In this document: positions 36,451 to 44,876 of the stretch, piece by piece
Numbering within the stretch: the stretch's first letter is position 1
Layout: every line of letters starts with the position of its first letter
Assembly: GCF_011806425.1 (NCBI RefSeq)
Contig: NZ_JAATOV010000006.1
Span: 267,732-331,731, forward strand
DNA from: Thalassospira lucentensis
GTDB taxonomy: Bacteria > Pseudomonadota > Alphaproteobacteria > Rhodospirillales > Thalassospiraceae
Direction: 5' to 3'
Length of the DNA stretch: 64,000 bases
Position numbers and translations under genes: made by a program
Notes under the pieces: generated by a model
Databases searched by the model: none
Told to the model about the DNA's origin: nothing
Seen by the model: only the letters and a program-made list of their open reading frames with translations

Positions 36451-36486
36451 AAACCCCTGGAACCATAAGTTCCGGGGGTTTTGCAT
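36451..36486 (+). terminator. Terminator of tRNA-Lys copy 2
   Basis: AAACCCCtGGAAC, loop CATAA, GTTCCgGGGGTTTT. Confidence 0.8.
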
Positions 36487-36600
36487 ATCTGGGCTTTGCC
36501 CGAACCTCCCCAATTGCTGCCGATTGCAAAATGCGTTTGCCTGCGATGCTTCGCCACACGGCAAACCATTAAGAAAACGACGCAAATCGACGTGTTGCGA

Positions 36601-36651
36601 TTGCATCGCAATTCTATTTCATGTAAAGAATGCAAATCAGTTTCAAATGCA
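36601..36651 (+). promoter_or_regulatory. Promoter and Fur-like box of the exbB-exbD-tonB operon
   Basis: TTGCAT (36601-36606), 17 bases, TAAAGA (36624-36629), directly followed by a dyad at 36631-36651 with outer arms TGCAAAT... and ...CAAATGCA, close to alphaproteobacterial Fur boxes. Iron repression of TonB-system genes is well known; binding here is inference. Confidence 0.5.
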
Positions 36652-36700
36652 CTGGAGCAGGTCATCCGGTGATGATCACATTTTTGATCGGAAGAGATAC

Positions 36701-37585
36701 ATGCCTGAACCCGTAAATCCATCGGTCGCATCCAACGATGCACAGACCCCGTCGACTGCGAATGATGCCGCAACCTCCACCGGGGCCGACACCGGAACAG
36801 CAGCCGAAACCATCGGTGCGGACGGAACCGTCTCGGTCGATCCGGGCACCGGATTGCCGGTCGATACAACGGCGACCACGCAAGTTGCCGTTAATGACGG
36901 TTTTCTGAGCCTGCCTGTGATCGAGCAAGTCGACCGTGCTGGCGTTGTTGGCTGGGTTCTGGCGGCCATGGCGCTGATCGGACTGGTGCTGTTCTTCTAT
37001 AAGCTTGTTGGCTTCTTGCGCCGTGGCGTGTTTGCCGACGGGTTTGTCGGGGATGTCGAAAAACACCTGACCAATGGGGACGAAGCCCAAGCAGCTGACT
37101 TGCTTGCACGTCGTCGTCACCCGGCGGCCCGGATTGGTCTTTCGGGCTTGAACCTTTCGGTTTCCTCCGCGGCGGAGCGCGAAGCGGCCTCTGATTTGAT
37201 CGGCGCACGCGCACGCAAGGAAATCGACGGTCTCAATGGTGGTTTGCGCATTATGTCGGCCATCGCGGTCCTAAGTCCGCTATTGGGCCTTTTGGGGACG
37301 GTGATGGGCATGATCGAAGCGTTCCAGAAAATGGAAGGTGCTGGCAGCCGCATTGATCCATCTGTTTTGTCGGGCGGTATTTGGTTGGCTCTTTTGACCA
37401 CGGCAATCGGTTTGGTCGTCGCAATCCCGGCAACTGCGTTTCATATGTGGATGCAAGGCGTTATTGGCCGTGCAGCGGCTGTTATGGAAGACGTCTGTAC
37501 CATGGTGGTCAATCGGGACGAATTGTCGCACAGGGCGCGTCAAAAGGCCTCTAACGTGTCTGAGCTGCGCCACGCGGCTGAATAG
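36701..37585 (+). CDS. exbB: MotA/TolQ/ExbB proton channel family protein
   Basis: A 294-residue protein. The first 65 residues are Ala/Thr/Ser-rich and acidic; then come three membrane segments (AGVVGWVLAAMALIGLVLFF; AVLSPLLGLLGTVMGMIEAF; LLTTAIGLVVAIPATAFHMW), the ExbB/TolQ pattern, with the conserved LGLLGTV core. With ExbD it forms the inner-membrane channel that uses the proton gradient to drive TonB. The ATG at 36701 has GGAAGAGA just upstream. First gene of a four-gene operon. Confidence 0.9.
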   Translation: MPEPVNPSVASNDAQTPSTANDAATSTGADTGTAAETIGADGTVSVDPGTGLPVDTTATTQVAVNDGFLSLPVIEQVDRAGVVGWVLAAMALIGLVLFFYKLVGFLRRGVFADGFVGDVEKHLTNGDEAQAADLLARRRHPAARIGLSGLNLSVSSAAEREAASDLIGARARKEIDGLNGGLRIMSAIAVLSPLLGLLGTVMGMIEAFQKMEGAGSRIDPSVLSGGIWLALLTTAIGLVVAIPATAFHMWMQGVIGRAAAVMEDVCTMVVNRDELSHRARQKASNVSELRHAAE

Positions 37586-37608
37586 AAACTTACCCCGGAA
37601 TACGCCCA

Positions 37609-37998
37609 ATGCAATTGCGCGAACGTAATCGCGGCTCTTCGCCGATGATCGGTCTGACGCCGCTGATTGATGTCGTCTTTATTCTGCTGATCTTTTTCAT
37701 GCTGGCATCAAGCTTTCTTGATTGGAAGGGCTTTGAAATGTCGGTCGCCATCACCGATGGCAAATCGACCAGTCAAAGCGATGTCCGCCCTGTGACAATC
37801 GACGTCAACGCCAATGGTGCGCTGTCGCTTAATGGCGAAGCTGTATCGCTTTCTGGCTTGCCGCAGATGTTGCTGCGCGATCATTCCGATGCACCAGTTC
37901 GCCTGCGTCCTGTGAATGGGGCCAGCTTGCAGCATCTGATCAATGTGATGGATGCCTTGGGGCGTGGTGGCGTAACAAACGTGGATCTGGTCGAATGA
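37609..37998 (+). CDS. exbD: ExbD/TolR family protein (first copy)
   Basis: A 129-residue protein with a short cytoplasmic start, one membrane segment (IGLTPLIDVVFILLIFFMLAS) that holds the proton-carrying Asp in the PLIDVVF motif, and a periplasmic domain. It partners ExbB. Its stop overlaps the next gene by 4 bases. Confidence 0.9.
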   Translation: MQLRERNRGSSPMIGLTPLIDVVFILLIFFMLASSFLDWKGFEMSVAITDGKSTSQSDVRPVTIDVNANGALSLNGEAVSLSGLPQMLLRDHSDAPVRLRPVNGASLQHLINVMDALGRGGVTNVDLVE

Positions 37999-38405
37999 AG
38001 CGCCGTCGTATCAATATTGCTGATGACAGCCCCGCCCAGGAACCGATGTTGCCCCTGATCAACATCGTCTTCTTGCTTTTGATCTTTTTCATGATCGCGG
38101 GCAGCCTGCAAAAACTAGGGCCTTTTGACGTCGACCCACCGGCAAGCCACACCGCCGAAAGCCAGCCCGAAGATACGATTGTGGTTTGGTTCGGGAAGGG
38201 TGGCGAAGTTGGCCTTGGTGATCACACCGGCACACTTGAAAATCTTTCGTCGTTTTTACCTGAGGATTATATCGGGCGTCCGGTCGAAATTCGTGCAGAC
38301 CGCAGCACCGATGGCGCAAAGGTTGTCGCCTTGCTTAAACGTTTGCAGGAACTTGGCGTCGACAAGGTCCAGTTGATGACGGCGATGGAAGCAGAACAGG
38401 AATGA
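37995..38405 (+). CDS. ExbD/TolR family protein (second copy)
   Basis: A 136-residue paralogue with one membrane segment ([20 protein letters not shown]). Where ExbD has the proton-carrying Asp (PLIDVVF) this copy has Asn (PLINIVF), so it probably cannot carry the proton itself and may act as a structural partner in a mixed ExbD dimer. It starts in a 4-base overlap with the first copy and stops 1 base before tonB. Two ExbD genes in one operon occur in other Gram-negative iron systems. Confidence 0.88.
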   Translation: MKRRRINIADDSPAQEPMLPLINIVFLLLIFFMIAGSLQKLGPFDVDPPASHTAESQPEDTIVVWFGKGGEVGLGDHTGTLENLSSFLPEDYIGRPVEIRADRSTDGAKVVALLKRLQELGVDKVQLMTAMEAEQE

Positions 38406-38406
38406 C

Positions 38407-39402
38407 ATGTCAAAACGCATAGATTTCTTGATCGCAACCGGTTTGACCGGGTTTGTCTTGGTGGGGGGCGTCGTGTTGGCGATGCCTGATCCCAAGCCGT
38501 CTGGCTGGGGCGGGGCTGGCAATGTGCAAAGCATTAGCATTTCACTTGGCGCAGGCCAGGCAACAACGGGCGAAGCCGAAACCGATCAGCAAGCAGCTGA
38601 TTCTGTCGAAAGCCGCGTGGCCGAAGAAACGGTCGAGCCCCAAGAACCAGAAGCAAAGCCAGAGCCGGTCAAAGAACCAGAGCCAGTGACCGAGCCAGAA
38701 CCCGAGCCGCAAGAGGCATCTGAGCCCGTTGTCGAGCCCGAACCTGAGCCCGAACCGGTCGTCGAAGAAGAAGTCGTCGAGCCGGAACCGGAAGCAGAGC
38801 CTGAGCCGGAACCAGAAATTTCCGAACCTGTGGCTGTGCCGCAACCCGAACCCGTAGAGGTTCAAAAGCTTGCCGACGTTTTGCCCGTACCGGTAAAGCC
38901 AAAGCCACCAGTCGAGAAAGCCAAGGCCCCAGAACCGGTTAAAAAGGCCGAAGCACCTAAAACGCAGAAGCCGGAAAAGACATCGGAAACGGCCACCGCA
39001 CCGCCAGCAGGCTTGGTCGATTCCAGCCATTCCGAAGGCACGGTGGGGAAAGCCGCCCAAAGTCAGGCTGCAAGCTCGTCCAGCGGAAGTGGTGGCGGGG
39101 CAGCAAGCCGTGCGGCCATGGTGGATTACCAATCATCTGTTCTTGAGATGCTAAATCGGTACCGCGAATATCCCGAACGTGCAAAACGCCGTCGCATCGA
39201 AGGCCAAAATACAGTTCTTCTTGTGATCGCACGCGACGGTACCATTGAGGTGTTTGAAATGACATCGGGCAGTGGATCGCGTCTGCTTGATCGCGAAACG
39301 CAACGCATGATCGAACGGGTTAAAAAGTTTCCGCCTTTCCCCGATAGCATGACGGAAGACAAAATTAGCCTGTCCGTCCCGGTGATCTATAACATCCGAT
39401 AG
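38407..39402 (+). CDS. tonB: TonB energy-transducing protein
   Basis: A 331-residue protein with an N-terminal membrane anchor ([22 protein letters not shown]), a long Glu-Pro/Lys-Pro linker (residues about 75-200) that spans the periplasm, and a C-terminal TonB domain ([40 protein letters not shown]). It passes ExbBD energy to outer-membrane receptors. No TonB-dependent receptor gene is in the window. Fourth gene of the operon. Confidence 0.92.
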   Translation: MSKRIDFLIATGLTGFVLVGGVVLAMPDPKPSGWGGAGNVQSISISLGAGQATTGEAETDQQAADSVESRVAEETVEPQEPEAKPEPVKEPEPVTEPEPEPQEASEPVVEPEPEPEPVVEEEVVEPEPEAEPEPEPEISEPVAVPQPEPVEVQKLADVLPVPVKPKPPVEKAKAPEPVKKAEAPKTQKPEKTSETATAPPAGLVDSSHSEGTVGKAAQSQAASSSSGSGGGAASRAAMVDYQSSVLEMLNRYREYPERAKRRRIEGQNTVLLVIARDGTIEVFEMTSGSGSRLLDRETQRMIERVKKFPPFPDSMTEDKISLSVPVIYNIR

Positions 39403-39431
39403 GTCGGTCAACAGCAGATCAGTTTGAAACG

Positions 39432-39470
39432 AAAACAGGCGCAAGGAGCGATATCCTTGCGCCTGTTTTG
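39432..39470. terminator. Bidirectional terminator between tonB and the globin-coupled MCP
   Basis: AAAACAGGCGCAAGG, loop AGCGATA, TCCTTGCGCCTGTTTT: a perfect 14-15 bp stem with A/T runs on both sides. Confidence 0.85.
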
Positions 39471-39497
39471 CGAATTAAAGTTTATCGGCCGTATAGC

Positions 39498-40823
39498 TTA
39501 GCTGTCTGATGTCAGACGGGTGACAAAGGCATCCACATCGGCGCGCAGCTGTTCTGAATTACGCAAAAGCGTTTTGGCGACTTCTGAAACTTCTGACGCG
39601 ACGGAGCTGGTTCTGCTTGCCGTTCCGTTCACCGTTTCAAGGCTGGAATTCACTTCTCGATTGGCCGATGAAACCGTGTTGATATTGCCACTGATTTCCG
39701 TGGTCGCGGCGGCTTGCTGCTCAACGGCGGCCGAAATGGCGGTTACTGCCTCAACGATTGATCCAATTTGCTCTGCCACCCCGCGGATGGCACTCACGGC
39801 GGCACCGGTGCTGGCTTGGACCGAATCAATTTGTGCGGTGATGTCGCCGGTGGCTTTTGCTGTTTGATTGGCAAGGTTTTTAACCTCGCTTGCAACAACC
39901 GCAAATCCCTTGCCGGCTTCCCCCGCGCGTGCGGCCTCGATCGTTGCATTCAGGGCCAAAAGGTTGGTCTGGCTGGCGATCTTGTCAATTAAATCAACAA
40001 CAGTCCCGATCTCTTCGGCGGCAACGTTAAGCGCTTCAATCGTCTCTGTCGTGGTTTTGACCGATGTCTCCACCTCGTTCGAAATGGTAGAGGCGCGCGC
40101 AATCTGACTGGAAATCTCGCGGATTGAACTATCAAGTTCCTCAGCAGCACCAGCAACCGTCGTGGCGTTGTCCGCGGAAATTTCGGCGGCCCCCCGGGCT
40201 TTTTCGACCTCGGACTGGGTTTCATTCATGCTTGCCATCAAGGTGTCTGATGCTTGTGACATCTCGTTGGCTGATGCCGCAACCGCCGAAACAACCGATC
40301 CAATTGTTGTTTCGAACTCTGCCGACATTTCATTGAGCATGCGGTTATACGTATTCTGCGTTTCTTCGTAATAGACGGTGATCGCCATCTCAACATCGAC
40401 CAACAGGGCATTGGTTGCAGCCACAACCATCTGGGAAACATCAGAAGAACGTTTGAAGTTTGTGAACAAAAGTTCGGAAAGCTCGCCCAGCATAAAATTA
40501 TACGCGGACACATACGATTCCGGGGTTAAGCCAATGCGTTCGTGCGCCTTGCCGATACGCCGCACATCGTCATAAAACGCATCATCAAATGTGCCTTCAA
40601 ACAACTTGGCCCAGTGTTTGCGCTGAGCGTTTTTAAGGCCTTCAATATTGGATGGATCACCAATGATCTTGGCCAGTTCTGGTCGGCCCATGACTTTTTT
40701 GTAAAATTCATCAAGAATGGGCCCGATATTCTTATCGATAACCGGCCACGCCTTGCGGAGTAGCTGTGATTTCGTTTCGTTAAAGCCAATAAAATCAAGT
40801 CTACGTTGAAGCTCCGGATGCAT
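39498..40823 (-). CDS. Globin-coupled methyl-accepting chemotaxis protein (HemAT-like)
   Basis: A 441-residue cytoplasmic chemoreceptor without membrane spans. Residues 1-165 are a protoglobin-type sensor; the likely haem-binding proximal His is H94 in [16 protein letters not shown]. Residues about 190-435 are an MCP signalling domain with the tip sequence [24 protein letters not shown]. It should steer swimming by oxygen through CheA/CheW. No C-terminal CheR-binding pentapeptide is visible. Confidence 0.92.
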   Translation of the reverse strand: MHPELQRRLDFIGFNETKSQLLRKAWPVIDKNIGPILDEFYKKVMGRPELAKIIGDPSNIEGLKNAQRKHWAKLFEGTFDDAFYDDVRRIGKAHERIGLTPESYVSAYNFMLGELSELLFTNFKRSSDVSQMVVAATNALLVDVEMAITVYYEETQNTYNRMLNEMSAEFETTIGSVVSAVAASANEMSQASDTLMASMNETQSEVEKARGAAEISADNATTVAGAAEELDSSIREISSQIARASTISNEVETSVKTTTETIEALNVAAEEIGTVVDLIDKIASQTNLLALNATIEAARAGEAGKGFAVVASEVKNLANQTAKATGDITAQIDSVQASTGAAVSAIRGVAEQIGSIVEAVTAISAAVEQQAAATTEISGNINTVSSANREVNSSLETVNGTASRTSSVASEVSEVAKTLLRNSEQLRADVDAFVTRLTSDS

Positions 40824-40845
40824 AATCTATCCTTTGGTGCAGGTC

Positions 40846-40924
40846 TATACCTATGGCCGGTTGAATTTCAAGCTTCTAGTGTAAATTGGGTGTCGCTCGT
40901 TCCTGAAAACTATACATAGGTATA
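40846..40924. promoter_or_regulatory. 10-bp inverted repeat in the control region of the globin-coupled MCP
   Basis: TATACCTATG (40846-40855) and CATAGGTATA (40915-40924) are exact complements 59 bp apart, upstream of the minus-strand MCP start at 40823. Confidence 0.45.
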
Positions 40925-41064
40925 TGTTATGGTTTTTGTGTACGTGAATATGTATCTGCGAAGTGTCTTATGCACGCAAGAGTGGATTTAATTTTTCCCA
41001 AAAAGCGTTTTTGTGCGTCGTCTCTGTGGTGACTTATTTTCATGACCCCAAGAGGTAGCGCAAA

Positions 41065-41583
41065 ATGCCAATCAATCCCGACCAACTCCGCACACTCGTT
41101 GTTCGCCCGGTTCTTGCCGCGTTGGATTTGTCCGCACCCGATGTCGCAGAAAACCTTTTGATGGGAACGGCAGCCCATGAAAGCCATCTCGGTGACTTCA
41201 TCAAACAAGTGGGGGGCGGTCCCGCGATGGGCATCTATCAGATGGAGCCTGCAACCCTAAATGATTGTTACGAAAATTACTTAAATTACCCCGGCCGTGC
41301 AGACCTTAAGGCAAAGGTCGATGCGTTTCTGGCGCAAAGCCCGATGACGTCTGACACAAATGGCGCGCCAGCCGGGCCGGACAAGGCGACCCAGCTTGCG
41401 ACGAATTTGGCCTATGCCACAGCGATGTGTCGCATCCGCTATTACCGCGCCCCTGCAGCGATGCCATCAGATGCAAATGATCTTGATGGTTTGGCGGCGT
41501 ATTGGAAGCAATATTACAACACACCTCTTGGCGCGGGGACGACCCAACAATTCATCGCCGACTACCACCGTTACATTGGATAA
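41065..41583 (+). CDS. Lysozyme-like / phage-type muramidase-fold protein
   Basis: A 172-residue soluble protein with no signal peptide. GTAAHESHLGDFIKQVGGG followed by AMGIYQMEPATLND has the Glu-Ser and G-hydrophobic-Y-Q-M pattern of lysozyme-like transglycosylase folds, and LAYATAMCRIRYYR fits the third motif. Similar proteins occur in tailed phages. No other phage genes are near, so it may be a domesticated lysis gene or an enzyme of cell-wall turnover that lacks a known export signal. GAGG precedes the start. Confidence 0.6.
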   Translation: MPINPDQLRTLVVRPVLAALDLSAPDVAENLLMGTAAHESHLGDFIKQVGGGPAMGIYQMEPATLNDCYENYLNYPGRADLKAKVDAFLAQSPMTSDTNGAPAGPDKATQLATNLAYATAMCRIRYYRAPAAMPSDANDLDGLAAYWKQYYNTPLGAGTTQQFIADYHRYIG

Positions 41584-41676
41584 GCGGGCGTCAAATTCCA
41601 GCGTTCCGTAACGTCGGTGAAAAAATTATCCACCGATATCGCAAAAATAGTGGAAACAGACGCCTGTTTTAGCCAA

Positions 41677-41739
41677 AATCCCCTAATGGGCGTCGGTGGG
41701 CGCGCAAAAAACCACCAAATTATAATAATTTAGGGGATT
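41677..41739 (+). promoter_or_regulatory. Inverted repeat that pairs with the ribosome site of the first TRAP receptor gene
   Basis: AATCCCCTAA (41677-41686) and TTAGGGGATT (41730-41739) are exact complements. The second arm contains the AGGGGA ribosome site of the gene at 41743. A TATAAT sequence lies at 41721-41726. Confidence 0.5.
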
Positions 41740-41742
41740 CAC

Positions 41743-42834
41743 ATGAAACGTCGTCAGTTCCTAAAAGGGGCCAGCGTTGGCGTCGGTGCAGCCGCCGCAT
41801 CGGTTGTCGCACCAGCAGTTGTTTCAGCACAGGAAAGCGTAAATTGGCGCATGGTTATGCCATGGCCAAAAGGCACGCCGGGCCTTGGGACCAACGCCGA
41901 ACGATTCGCGACCATGGTCAAGGAAATGTCCAATGGCCGTTTGACGATTACCGTCTATGGTGCTGGTGAAATCGTCCCGCCGTTCGAATGCATGGACGCG
42001 GTCGAGCAGGGCGTGGTCGAAATGGCGCACGGCACACCATATTATTGGCAGGGCAAAAACCCGGCCCTGAACTTTTTCTCGACCATTCCGTTTGGCCTGA
42101 CCGCGTGGGAGCTTTCAAGCTGGCTGCGTTTTGGCGACGGACAGAAGCTTTGGGAAGAAGCTTACGCAGAATTTAACGTTGTTCCGTTCTATGCGGGCAA
42201 TTCCGGCATGCAGGCTGGCGGCTGGTTCAACAAGGAAATCAATTCACTTGATGACCTTCAAGGCCTTAAAATGCGCTATGCCGGTTTGGGGGGCGAAGCC
42301 ATGCGCCGTGTCGGCGCCAATGTCAGCATGATCCCGCCGGGCGAAATTATGCCTGCCATGCAGTCTGGCGCAATTGACGCAGCAGAATGGGTTGGCCCGT
42401 GGAACGATTTGGCGTTCGGTCTTTATCAGGTTGGTAAATACTACTACACGCCTGCCTTCCACGAACCTGGTCCGGGGCTTGAGATTTTCATCGCCAAGGA
42501 CAAGTTCGAAGGTCTGGCGCCAGACCTTAAGGCGATTGTCCGCTGTGCGGCACAGGCGATTTCTGAAAACACCCTTGCGGACTTTACCTTTAATAACCTG
42601 CAATCCTATCAGCCGCTGATCGACAAAGGTGTTGAAGTTCGTCAGTTCCCAGATGACGTCATCATGGCCCTTGCCGAGCAATCCAAGGCGGCCGTGGATG
42701 AAATCGCCGCCCAGAACGATCTTTCGGGCCGTATCGCTGCAAGCTACCTTGATCTTGTTAAAAAAGGTGCGCGCTATGGCAAGGAATTCGAAGCAACCGG
42801 CTTGATGCAACGCGCGAAAGTCTGGGGATTTTAA
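41743..42834 (+). CDS. TRAP transporter solute-binding protein (DctP/TakP-like), copy 1
   Basis: A 363-residue periplasmic receptor with a twin-arginine leader (KRRQFLKGASVGVGAAAAS). The body has the DctP-type fold: NWRMVMPWPKGTPGLG, RLTITVYGAGEIVPPFE, the LKMRYAGLGGEAMRRVGANV hinge region with the Arg that binds the carboxylate, and AAEWVGPWND. This suggests a 2-oxo acid or similar carboxylate ligand, as in TakP. No DctQ/DctM membrane genes are nearby. It is followed by a terminator and a close paralogue. Confidence 0.88.
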   Translation: MKRRQFLKGASVGVGAAAASVVAPAVVSAQESVNWRMVMPWPKGTPGLGTNAERFATMVKEMSNGRLTITVYGAGEIVPPFECMDAVEQGVVEMAHGTPYYWQGKNPALNFFSTIPFGLTAWELSSWLRFGDGQKLWEEAYAEFNVVPFYAGNSGMQAGGWFNKEINSLDDLQGLKMRYAGLGGEAMRRVGANVSMIPPGEIMPAMQSGAIDAAEWVGPWNDLAFGLYQVGKYYYTPAFHEPGPGLEIFIAKDKFEGLAPDLKAIVRCAAQAISENTLADFTFNNLQSYQPLIDKGVEVRQFPDDVIMALAEQSKAAVDEIAAQNDLSGRIAASYLDLVKKGARYGKEFEATGLMQRAKVWGF

Positions 42835-42909
42835 GACCCGATAATCGCCCGATAAATCACGCGTCAAACCCGTGACAGCATTGCCTTCAAAACGTCTCGC
42901 GTCTTGCGA

Positions 42910-42945
42910 AAAAAGGGGGCAGTCATTTGGCTGCCCCTTTTTGTT
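42910..42945 (+). terminator. Terminator after TRAP receptor copy 1
   Basis: AAAAAGGGGGCAG, loop TCATTTGG region, CTGCCCCTTTTTG. Confidence 0.8.
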
Positions 42946-43132
42946 TGCAATTTGCGGGTGAATTTTGCTTTACACAAAATCGATGGTATGCAGTCTACGG
43001 GATGCTGCGTCCCGCAAAGATGAATTGTTGGGCGCGGCAAAAAACGTAACTTTGGGTTCATGCTGGGTCACGAAATTACCTTCGTGGCTGTTTAACGCAA
43101 AATTTTACCAATAAAAGATTGGGAGCCTCACT

Positions 43133-44233
43133 ATGAAACGTCGTCAGTTTCTGAGCGGCGCCGGTGTTGCAGCGGGCGCGTTTGCCGCGACTGCAGCCGC
43201 ACCTGCGATCGTCAAAGCCGAAGAAACCATCAATTGGCGTATGGTTATGCCGTGGCCAAAGGGCACACCGGGCCTTGGTGCCAATGGTGAACTGTTCGCC
43301 GAACGTGTGAACAAAATGTCTGGTGGTCGTCTGAACATCACCGTGTATGGCGCTGGCGAACTGGTTCCAGCTCTTGAGTGCATGGACGCGGTCGAGCAGG
43401 GCGTTGCCGATCTTGCGCACTCCACCCCGTATTACTGGTTCGGTAAAGATCCGGCTGTTTCGTTCTTTACCACCATTCCGTTCGGCCTGATGGGCTGGGA
43501 ACTTTCCGGTTGGCTGCGCTTTGGCGGTGGTCAGGAACTTTGGGATGAACTGTATTCCCAGTTCAACGTCAAACCGTTCTTGGCCGGTAACACAGGCCTT
43601 CAGGCCGGTGGTTGGTTCAACAAGGAAATCAACAGCGTTGACGACCTTCAGGGCCTTAAAGTCCGTTATGCCGGTATCGGCGGCGAAGCCATGCGTCGTC
43701 TGGGTGCAAACCCGACCTTGCTTCCGGCGGCTGAAATTCTGCCAAGCTTGCAGTCTGGCGCCATTGATGCGGCAGAATGGGTTGGCCCGTGGAACGATTA
43801 CGCGTTCGGTTTGGCCAGCGTTGCCAAATATTACTACACCCCGGCATTCGCCGAACCGGGTTCAGGCATCGAAGTCTTTATCAACAAAGATAAATTTGCT
43901 GAACTGCCAGAAGACCTGCAGGAAATCGTTGCTGTTGCCGCACAGGCCAACACCGATCAGACCCTTGCGGACTTCACGTTCAATAACATTCAGTCCTATC
44001 AGGCGATCCTCGATAAAGGCACGGAAATCCGTCACTTCAATGACGATCTGATCCTGGCCTTTGCCGACGCGTCCAAAGCCGCGATTGAAGAAATCGTTGC
44101 CAAGAACGAGCTGAATGGCCGTATCTACGCATCGATGATGGACTTTGCCAAAAAAGCCGCGCCATACGGCAAGGAATTTGAGGCAACCTCACTTCTGCAG
44201 CGCGCCAAGGTCTTTGCCCGCGACGCTTCCTGA
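43133..44233 (+). CDS. TRAP transporter solute-binding protein (DctP/TakP-like), copy 2
   Basis: A 366-residue paralogue of the preceding gene, alike over its full length, including the Tat leader (KRRQFLSGAGVAAGAFAAT), the VRYAGIGGEAMRRLGANP segment and the AAEWVGPWND motif. It has its own upstream region, ribosome site (GGGAG) and terminator, so the two are separate units that arose by tandem duplication. Differences cluster near NPTLLPAAEILPSL, next to the ligand pocket, which could alter specificity. The membrane partner must be encoded elsewhere. Confidence 0.88.
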   Translation: MKRRQFLSGAGVAAGAFAATAAAPAIVKAEETINWRMVMPWPKGTPGLGANGELFAERVNKMSGGRLNITVYGAGELVPALECMDAVEQGVADLAHSTPYYWFGKDPAVSFFTTIPFGLMGWELSGWLRFGGGQELWDELYSQFNVKPFLAGNTGLQAGGWFNKEINSVDDLQGLKVRYAGIGGEAMRRLGANPTLLPAAEILPSLQSGAIDAAEWVGPWNDYAFGLASVAKYYYTPAFAEPGSGIEVFINKDKFAELPEDLQEIVAVAAQANTDQTLADFTFNNIQSYQAILDKGTEIRHFNDDLILAFADASKAAIEEIVAKNELNGRIYASMMDFAKKAAPYGKEFEATSLLQRAKVFARDAS

Positions 44234-44260
44234 TTTCAGGATATCTGATGATAAAATAAC

Positions 44261-44295
44261 AAAGGCCGGCACCTTTGGGTGTCGGCCTTTTTGTT
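44261..44295 (+). terminator. Terminator after TRAP receptor copy 2
   Basis: AAAGGCCGgCACC, loop TTTGG, GTGtCGGCCTTTTTG. Confidence 0.85.
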
Positions 44296-44342
44296 TGTCT
44301 GCAATTTGTTTTGCGTAAACGCAGTAAGTTGCCGCGATGGGC

Positions 44343-44735
44343 TTAATGAACGGTTACTTGTTCCGGGGCGGCGGGCAGGTCAAAGGTAAAGGTATCTTGG
44401 TCCTTTAATTCCTCATTTGCGGCACGCTTAACAAGCTCAGCTGCCAGAACAAGCGACGTCTCAATCGTCCATTTAAGCTGCGCGACCGCACCTTCATTCC
44501 CGGCATTAAGGGCCTCGGGCAGGATGCGTTCTTGCAGGAACTTGGCAACACCGGCAAAGGCGCGCGCGGCACTTTCACAGTTATTGCGTTCGACCATGAA
44601 CCGTCCGGTTTGCTCAATCGCATCGGCGATGCCAGCCAGATGGCCCATCATGATGCGAATTTCGCGGTCCTCTGTTTCGGTCTTCTTGGCAACGAAACGC
44701 AAAATTCCGGCGTAAAATCCGTAATCGGAAGCCAT
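44343..44735 (-). CDS. Hypothetical helical protein
   Basis: A 130-residue soluble, mostly helical protein (FYAGILRFVAKKTETEDREI, LKWTIETSLVLAAELV) with no motif I can name. ATG 44735 was chosen since GAGAG lies 8-9 bases upstream; the open frame extends to 44783. It is divergent from the hybrid kinase gene, 141 bp away, and may share control with it. Confidence 0.65.
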   Translation of the reverse strand: MASDYGFYAGILRFVAKKTETEDREIRIMMGHLAGIADAIEQTGRFMVERNNCESAARAFAGVAKFLQERILPEALNAGNEGAVAQLKWTIETSLVLAAELVKRAANEELKDQDTFTFDLPAAPEQVTVH

Positions 44736-44775
44736 GTAAACAACTCTCTTTCGTCGGAATGGGATTTGCGACGTT

Positions 44776-44803
44776 TTAGACAATTACCCGCCCGTGGTAT
44801 AGT
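44776..44803 (+). promoter_or_regulatory. Promoter of the hybrid kinase gene
   Basis: TTAGAC, 16-base spacer, TATAGT. The leader that follows holds ATAACTG (44822-44828) / CAGTTAT (44850-44856) and a nested CTGCC/GGCAG hairpin, just before the ATG at 44877. Confidence 0.5.
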
Positions 44804-44876
44804 CCCCCGTACAAGATAATTATAACTGCCTGAATTGGCAGACAGATAACAGTTATGTAGACAGGGCGTTGCACGG

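Noticed and set aside
38542..39132. Trp/Phe/Arg-rich frame opposite the TonB linker
   Set aside because: It is the complement of the Glu-Pro repeat region; composition is an artefact.
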